NCBI GenBank assembly: GCA_030765045.1
Contig: CM060965.1
Span: forward strand, 62,128,787-62,192,786
Source: Tenodera sinensis
Taxonomy: Eukaryota; Arthropoda; Insecta; Mantodea; Mantidae
Direction of reading: 5' to 3'
DNA length: 64,000 nucleotides
The notes beneath the pieces were generated by a model. The model saw nothing but the letters and a program-made list of their open reading frames with translations, searched no databases and was not told the origin of the DNA. Within the stretch, counting starts at the first letter, position 1. The number at the start of each line of letters is the position of its first letter. Positions 59,155-64,000 of the stretch are shown piece after piece. The position numbers were made by a program, and so were the translations under genes.

Positions 59155-61258
59155 CTGCTCCCTCCTCAGAGCTGGTCGTCCCGACCAGCACTATCACTGC
59201 GGCATCTCCCTTGCGCCCCGGTGGATTAACCCATCGAACCTCTTCTCCTGGTGGTCCACGAGGGCCTGGTGGTCCTGGTATACCTTGAGGTCCTGGGTTT
59301 CCATCTCTTCCAGGCATACCTTTAGTTCCAGGTTCACCATCTTTTCCCGACAATCCTGGAGGTCCAGTCATGCCTTTGTCTCCTGGAGGTCCCTGAGGTC
59401 CAGGTAACCCTTGTAGACCAATGAGACCACGGTGTCCTTTTGCACCCTTTGGACCTTCTTCTCCTCTATCACCCTTACCTCCCTCTGGCCCTGGAGGTCC
59501 TGGCTTTCCTCTAGCTCCCTGTGGCCCTTCTACACCCAGTGGTCCAGTTTCTCCTCGAAGACCCCGTTCTCCTGCTGGTCCTGGAGGTCCATTTGGACCA
59601 GGTGGCCCTGGAAGACCTGGTGCCCCTGGAGTTCCCGGAGGTCCTGAAGGTCCTACAGGTCCCTTATCTCCCGGTCTTCCTGCAATACCAGGTGTTCCTG
59701 CTTTACCTGGTGCTCCCTCTGGTCCCTGTTCTCCAATTGATCCCGGTGGTCCTAGAGGTCCTGCAATACCTTGTGGTCCTGGAGGTCCTTCACTGCCTGG
59801 CTTCCCTGGTGGACCTGTCTCACCTTGTGCACCTCTCTGACCTCTGAGGCCAGCAGGTCCTGTTGGGCCGGGTAATCCTGGAAGTCCTCTGTCTCCTGGA
59901 GGGCCCTGTGGACCAGGTTGTCCTGGAGCTCCATGTTGTCCTTGAGAGCCTGAGTCACCCTTAGGTCCTTCAGGTCCTGGTGCACCAGCTTGTCCTGGAG
60001 GTCCTGGATTGCCCTGTTCACCTTTCATTCCTGGGAATCCACGTTCACCCTTCATTCCAGGCAAGCCTACCAGACCCTGAGGGCCAGGGAATCCTTGTAA
60101 ACCTTGAGGGCCAGTAGGACCTCGCTCTCCAGGGGGCACGATCCTAGGTATCGCTGTTGGATAGTGTCCCTTGGTCCAGGTAGGACGATGTATGCCATCC
60201 TGCTTCGAAATTCTGCAACAGTACCGCCGGTCTTGACGGTCCCTCGTCCAGTTGCCCTTCTTCCTGGTGTGTTGACGGGCCATCCTGCGCACTTTGAAAC
60301 GGCTCACTGGGTACCATGTCCGCCGACCTCTCTGGCGCACCTTCGCAGCCACCTTGCTTCCGATGGGTCCGGCAACAAACCCCACCACATCCGCGCGAGT
60401 CGCGTCCACCGCTGCACTCGTGTTCACTCGTGCTCGGCACGGCCTCTCCTGTATCCTGCCGTCCACGATGATGTCCACCATTCTTCCGTTCACGGCACTA
60501 TGCGTCAGGTGATTGGATGGCCCCGACGGTCCCCCCATGTCACACGCCAAGTCGGTTCTCGCGTGTTGCTCGTTTGCTTGTGCGCTTCCCTGCTGATCGT
60601 CCGAAACGGGCGCAACTGTCGCCTCGGCCACTAGGTGCTCCCTCCCCGGCTCCGCGCTATTCCGTCTGCCCCTGGCATCCAGTACTTTGACGCTCTCGTC
60701 AACTCTTACTACCAGGGCGCCAAGACGTTCCCCGTCGTCCTCCACGACGTCCACGTGCTGGCAGAGGTCTTCCACCTTTTCGCCGAGTTGTTCCACGTCT
60801 TCCGTCACGCCAATCCGTTCGCCGAGTTGTTCCACGTCTTCCGTCACGCCAATCCGTTCGCCGAGTTGTTCCACGTCTTCCGTCACGCCAATCCGTTCGC
60901 CGAGTTGTTCCACGTTTTCCCTCATATCATCCGAAACGGGCGCAACTGTCGCCTCGGCCACTAGGTGCTCCCTCCCCGGCTCCGCGCTATTCCGTCTGCC
61001 CCTGGCATCCAGTACTTTGACGCTCTCGTCAACTCTTACTACCAGGGCGCCAAGACGTTCCCCGTCGTCCTCCACGACGTCCACGTGCTGGCAGAGGTCT
61101 TCCACCTTTTCGCCGAGTTCTTCCACGCCTTCCGTCACGCCAGCCAGTTGCCCGTCAATTTTCGCCGATAGCTCCGTCTTCATCTCTTTCAGCTCGGCAG
61201 CGAGGTTGTCGTTTCTCGTTTCCATTTTGGCAAATAATTCTTTCATCATTGCCATCAT
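59150..61258 (-). CDS. Chimeric retroelement-collagen protein, 702 aa
   Basis: One uninterrupted frame fills the LTR element. I start at the first in-frame ATG (61258). The frame is open upstream, but that part overlaps the primer-binding site and starts with GTG. Residues about 1-220 are acidic, coiled-coil-like and internally duplicated, possibly Gag-derived. About 255-300 includes 'RPCRARVNTSAAV', which resembles a retroelement aspartic protease active-site region with DTG replaced by NTS. About 300-376 is basic and unrecognised. Residues 377-673 are 99 perfect Gly-X-Y triplets with a KGHR motif at about 607-610, typical of fibrillar collagen cross-link sites. Residues 674-702 form a short tail reading through the polypurine tract, with TGA inside the LTR. 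There is no signal peptide, VWC domain or collagen C-propeptide. If made, the product would be a cytosolic coiled-coil/collagen fusion; whether it is translated is unknown. GC content is far above the surroundings. Confidence 0.85.
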   Translation of the reverse strand: MMAMMKELFAKMETRNDNLAAELKEMKTELSAKIDGQLAGVTEGVEELGEKVEDLCQHVDVVEDDGERLGALVVRVDESVKVLDARGRRNSAEPGREHLVAEATVAPVSDDMRENVEQLGERIGVTEDVEQLGERIGVTEDVEQLGERIGVTEDVEQLGEKVEDLCQHVDVVEDDGERLGALVVRVDESVKVLDARGRRNSAEPGREHLVAEATVAPVSDDQQGSAQANEQHARTDLACDMGGPSGPSNHLTHSAVNGRMVDIIVDGRIQERPCRARVNTSAAVDATRADVVGFVAGPIGSKVAAKVRQRGRRTWYPVSRFKVRRMARQHTRKKGNWTRDRQDRRYCCRISKQDGIHRPTWTKGHYPTAIPRIVPPGERGPTGPQGLQGFPGPQGLVGLPGMKGERGFPGMKGEQGNPGPPGQAGAPGPEGPKGDSGSQGQHGAPGQPGPQGPPGDRGLPGLPGPTGPAGLRGQRGAQGETGPPGKPGSEGPPGPQGIAGPLGPPGSIGEQGPEGAPGKAGTPGIAGRPGDKGPVGPSGPPGTPGAPGLPGPPGPNGPPGPAGERGLRGETGPLGVEGPQGARGKPGPPGPEGGKGDRGEEGPKGAKGHRGLIGLQGLPGPQGPPGDKGMTGPPGLSGKDGEPGTKGMPGRDGNPGPQGIPGPPGPRGPPGEEVRWVNPPGRKGDAAVIVLVGTTSSEEGAV
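59155..59168 (-). other. Polypurine tract
   Basis: 'tgaggagggagcag' on the minus strand immediately precedes the 3' LTR. This is the position and composition of the primer for plus-strand DNA synthesis. It is also translated as part of the gene's C terminus. Confidence 0.75.
59240..60130 (-). other. Collagen triple-helix coding segment (99 Gly-X-Y)
   Basis: 891 bp encode GER...GEE with glycine at every third position and no interruption. Codons for Gly are mostly GGT, GGA or GGC. No intron interrupts it, whereas insect fibrillar collagen genes are normally split, so it looks like a copy of spliced RNA. KGHRGL(I)GLQG-type sequence followed by about 20 triplets recalls the C-terminal cross-linking region near the end of a fibrillar main helix. 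Confidence 0.93.
60350..60496 (-). other. Aspartic-protease-like stump (DTG to NTS)
   Basis: The encoded 'VDGRIQERPCRARVNTSAAV' lines up with the 'xxGxPCRxxVDTGAxV' opening of gypsy-type protease domains, followed by 'TRADVV' where 'xRPDVV' is usual. Both the catalytic Asp and the Gly are changed, and the rest of the domain (flap, second hydrophobic-Gly motif) is not recognisable. It is catalytically dead if the assignment is right. Confidence 0.6.
60596..61117 (-). repeat. 330 bp-offset duplication plus 39 bp x3 repeat in the gene
   Basis: Blocks 60926-61117 and 60596-60787 (192 bp each) are nearly identical at an offset of 330 bp, encoding 'EDLCQHVDVVEDDGERLGAL' and following residues twice. 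Between them three 39-bp units (60797-60913) encode VEQLGERIGVTED. All repeats are multiples of three, so the frame survives. Confidence 0.95.
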
Positions 61259-61272
61259 CCTGGTTTCCGAAT

Positions 61273-61291
61273 ATCCCACTTCCTGACACCA
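61273..61291 (-). other. Primer-binding site, tRNA-Leu type
   Basis: TGGTGTCAGGAAGTGGGAT starts two bases inside the 5' LTR. Apart from one extra G it is complementary to the 3' end of metazoan tRNA-Leu ('...TCCCACTTCTGACACCA'). Reverse transcription of such elements starts from a tRNA annealed here. Confidence 0.85.
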
Positions 61292-61293
61292 AA

Positions 61294-61504
61294 TGTAACA
61301 AATTTAAATGTAACAAATTTAGCAAATCTTTTTTATTTTCTCAAGCTTCAAGTACAGCCACACTACTAGTTTCTGTCTCTTAATCTTTCCAAACTCTCAC
61401 ACCATACTAGTTTCTGTCTCTTCATCTTCAACAACTCAAACTGTCTCTATGGCAACCTCCTTGAAAATCAAAGAGTCTTAATGACATGGAGAAGCCATGT
61501 CACA
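61294..61504 (-). repeat. 5' LTR (211 bp)
   Basis: Identical in all 211 positions to the LTR at 58944-59154. On the minus strand it would drive transcription of the internal gene. I see no strong TATA box in it, so the promoter is inferred only from position. Confidence 0.95.
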
Positions 61505-61552
61505 ATAATAAAAAAAAGCATTTCTGGAAAAAGGTCCATGCGCGCGCGCGAG

Positions 61553-61662
<110 letters not shown>

Positions 61663-62285
61663 CAGCGTAACTCAAAAACAAAAAGGTCGGTTAAAAATCA
61701 AATTTGGTATTTAAGTTTAATATCTTTCAAAGATACAACACGAAGATTTTGAAGAAGATTCCTCCATCATAAACTACGATTTACATGGAAAATTTTTCGA
61801 CCATTTTGATTTTCTCGAAAATGGCTCTAATGTTTTTGACTAAAATACCACGCGTTTAAGGTGTTTTTGTGGCAAATGTAATGTATATTTTGCTTTTCTG
61901 GCTATAGCTCACATAGTCCTGTTTACCCATGACGATTTTTGTATAACTGGTAAACCGTAAGCTATAGACCAAATCTTACTGTACAAAAATGTAGATCTCG
62001 TTAAAACACAATTTATGTCCAACTGATTCTTTTTAGAGTGAAAACTTTCGTCAAACGTTATTCATTTTATATCTTAACCTTGCAAAGAGAACGGAATCTC
62101 AAAGCTTTACAAGATTTGACTATCGCTTAAAGCCTACTGTATTCCCATACTCCGCCTGTATCTACAAGGAAGTAAGCAATAACATTATTTCTACAAATGT
62201 TTATCTCTACTAACACGAAGAAAATAGGGGGATAAGAGTTTGTAAAAATGGTTAGTACAAGAGTAGAGAAAGGAGTGCAATCTAG

Positions 62286-64000
62286 CAGGTTCTTATTCCC
62301 TTCGTTTTGCCTACTTTATCTCGTCTGCCTCCTTTTATTTCTCACCCTCCTGTTGTACTTATTTTAAATAAGCAGATTTCCTGACGGATTTACCCCGAAG
62401 GGTTTGCAACTCTATTGGTACCAAAATCGTTGAAGGATTCAAGTTGTTAAAAATTAAACGGGATGGTTACTTTGTCTCAGATTGTACGATAATCACTACA
62501 TGAAGACAACATTTTTATTGTATACTCTAGGATGGGAATGTGGTGAAGTACGTCTGATTTTACCTCACTTGTTTATCATATATTGTCCACATAAATCTTG
62601 CCAAAATTGAAAGCCCCTCGTGATTTTAATGTCTGAACATCGCTGTTTAATCCTTTAATTTCCATTCTTTTTCCTCTACGGTTAATCCATATCTGGTATT
62701 GTGTTTGCTTTTTAAATCTCTCCCATCTCTCTTTATTCTTATTTCCCCCTCCATCCGTCTTCGGTAACAATCTCATTTCCTTTTCCTATCGCACTCTAGC
62801 CCTCGTTCCTCTTCACGTGTCTGATATGTCGTCCACGGGAATGCACGAAACGAGGGAGCCGAACAAAATTAAAATTCTACTCCCTTGTAGAAAAGTTTTT
62901 TTCCCCGCTTGAAAGGGTAATCAAATGGTTGTTAAAGTAACGTAATCCAATAGCTGCCGTAGCTTAGGCCATTCTCGTTAACACTCCTGGGGCTTGAAAA
63001 AGTAGGTCCGCCGTGGAACATTTTTCCCCCGGGTTATGACGTTAACATGATGGAGCGGGGAGTATGTGACCTTTCCTCCCCCTCCCCCTCCTCCTACTCA
63101 TTGAAGCGAATCATGGCCGTTTACTCTCCGTGTAAGGTTTTCCTTGCCTGCAAAGCTTTGCGCAATACAATTATTATTATCAAGCTAAACAATATCTCTG
63201 CCAAATGAGATTCAAAATTGAATTTTAGGAAGCCCATCTAGAAGGGAAATTGGGTAGTCTGGGAGAGGATAAAAAAAGAGTCTGAGTGTAACGTTATTAG
63301 ATGTGACAGAGGACGACAGATGCACGAGACGATCTTCCCTTCTCTACGTGTATTAACTGGAAAAAATGGTTTTTAGCAGTAGGACGCTTCGATCGATATT
63401 AGATTAGGATGGGTCTTAGATTTGCATTTAAAAATAATTGCTTTTTACCCTTTCTCTTCTTTCCGTAGCTATTTGACTTGTCCCCTCTTTACTTCATCCC
63501 GTTTCTCCTGACATACTTCCCCTGCATTGTAAACAGAAGAATAACGCTGTTTCCAGGACAACATCCGCCCTTCACTATGGAGTAATGAGAAATCGGGCTC
63601 ATATGGAAAATAATGCACTTTTGAAACAATTTTTACTTAGGAAGATAGAACAAAAGATCAGTGACGGAGATATCACGAAACAGAAACCGCCAAGTTTATC
63701 ACAATTGCACAACGCGCAGTGGTAAATTTTATTTGTAAAATAAACCCCTTAATAGCCACTAAGAAAACCTAATAAAGGGAACAACGCTGTATGTGGGAAA
63801 TTATTCATAAGAAGTGGGAAAATGACTGGCACCAAAGCTTATTTCTTTATATTTAACATAGGCTTTGTAATCTACTCATTTATGGGAGGAAAACTTTCCA
63901 CTTTGCCCTTTTGCACTGTTACAGTTCGCTGCATTCGCACAGAATTTAAAAAAATACTTATGTTTATAGAAGCAGCAGCAAGTTTTATCTGTGACTTTGT
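62286..64000. other. No recognised gene
   Basis: About 62780-63180 is more GC-balanced and free of recognised repeats, with several C-rich runs ('cctccccctccccctcctcc' near 63079). It could be a conserved noncoding or regulatory segment, but nothing in the sequence alone proves it. Confidence 0.35.

Larger units (their letters stand above)
58944..61504 (-). mobile_element. Non-autonomous LTR element carrying a collagen-like gene
   Basis: The element is 2561 bp: LTR (211) - internal region (2139) - LTR (211). The LTRs are identical, begin TG and end CA, and are flanked by an ATAA duplication. Starting two bases inside the 5' LTR is a 19-nt primer-binding site matching the 3' end of tRNA-Leu with one extra G. 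A purine tract abuts the 3' LTR. The only coding content is one 702-codon frame, and no RT, RNase H or integrase is present. Mobility would require enzymes from an autonomous relative. Identical LTRs imply a very recent insertion or gene conversion. Confidence 0.92.

Noticed and set aside
59421..59840. Proline/glycine-rich plus-strand frame across the collagen block
   Set aside because: It is antisense to the collagen codons (complement of GGN CCN repeats). The minus-strand frame is longer, with a better domain structure.
60797..60913. Regular 39 bp repeats as a CRISPR-like array
   Set aside because: Units are contiguous without spacers, in frame within a coding sequence, and the genome is eukaryotic.
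61259..61279. Upstream extension of the collagen frame to a GTG codon
   Set aside because: GTG is not a usual nuclear start in animals and this stretch overlaps the primer-binding site, so the first ATG at 61258 is preferred.
60104..61286. Several plus-strand open frames opposite the 5' half of the chimeric gene
   Set aside because: High GC content and in-frame repeats keep antisense frames open. They carry no domain, while the minus frame links continuously to the collagen.
58944..61504. Ordinary host collagen gene flanked by chance repeats
   Set aside because: The direct repeats are identical, have TG...CA ends, a PBS, a PPT and a target duplication that exactly restores a family A repeat. 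The gene has no introns or secretion signal and its stop lies in the LTR.
58944..61504. Endogenous virus
   Set aside because: No envelope, capsid or polymerase is present. The features fit a non-autonomous LTR retrotransposon.

Overview
The window looks like a piece of a large, AT-rich insect nuclear genome, probably a polyneopteran such as a cockroach or relative. That placement is an inference from the TE mix, very long microsatellites, sparse genes and a metazoan-type tRNA-Asp; I cannot name a species. I find no convincing host protein-coding exon. Most of the sequence is intergenic or intronic DNA filled with transposon remnants, SINEs and simple repeats, so short open frames are mostly chance, microsatellite or antisense artefacts.

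The standout locus is 58944-61504 on the minus strand. It is an LTR-retrotransposon-shaped element with two identical 211 bp TG...CA repeats, a tRNA-Leu-type primer-binding site two bases inside the 5' LTR, a purine tract against the 3' LTR, and a 4 bp ATAA target duplication. Its internal region is one intact 702-codon frame. The frame joins an internally duplicated coiled-coil-like N terminus, what looks like a stump of a retroelement aspartic protease with DTG changed to NTS, 99 uninterrupted Gly-X-Y triplets of a fibrillar-type collagen helix (including a KGHR motif), and a short tail that resembles a retroelement Pol C terminus. I see no reverse transcriptase, RNase H or integrase. The simplest reading is a recently moved, non-autonomous LTR element that captured a spliced collagen sequence.

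Region by region: 1-9.3 kb holds decayed repeats, a Helitron-type 3' end and a 474 bp perfect (TAA)158 array. 9.4-20 kb holds an LTR-like sequence, a possible pogo-like relic, long ATT arrays, a SINE with a perfect 12 bp target duplication, a LINE tail and a hAT transposase pseudogene. 20-33 kb is dominated by 'family A', an interspersed element of about 0.85 kb whose copies carry (GT)n tracts at one internal site, plus a nested TTAA-flanked element and a Helitron-like element with internal tandem repeats. 34-38 kb is rich in Pol III-type sequences: SINEs, a probable functional tRNA-Asp(GUC) gene and a decayed tandem duplicate of it. 42-50 kb holds a foldback element, LINE tails, a second LTR-like copy, SINEs, a pogo-like relic with a PHD-like zinc-finger remnant and an internally deleted mariner-like element. 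50-58 kb holds more family A copies, a second TTAA element and a transposase relic with inverted ends. The collagen-bearing element sits at 58.9-61.5 kb inside another family A copy.

The elements form a readable insertion history. SINEs and TTAA elements lie inside family A copies, and the collagen-bearing LTR element interrupted a family A copy most recently.
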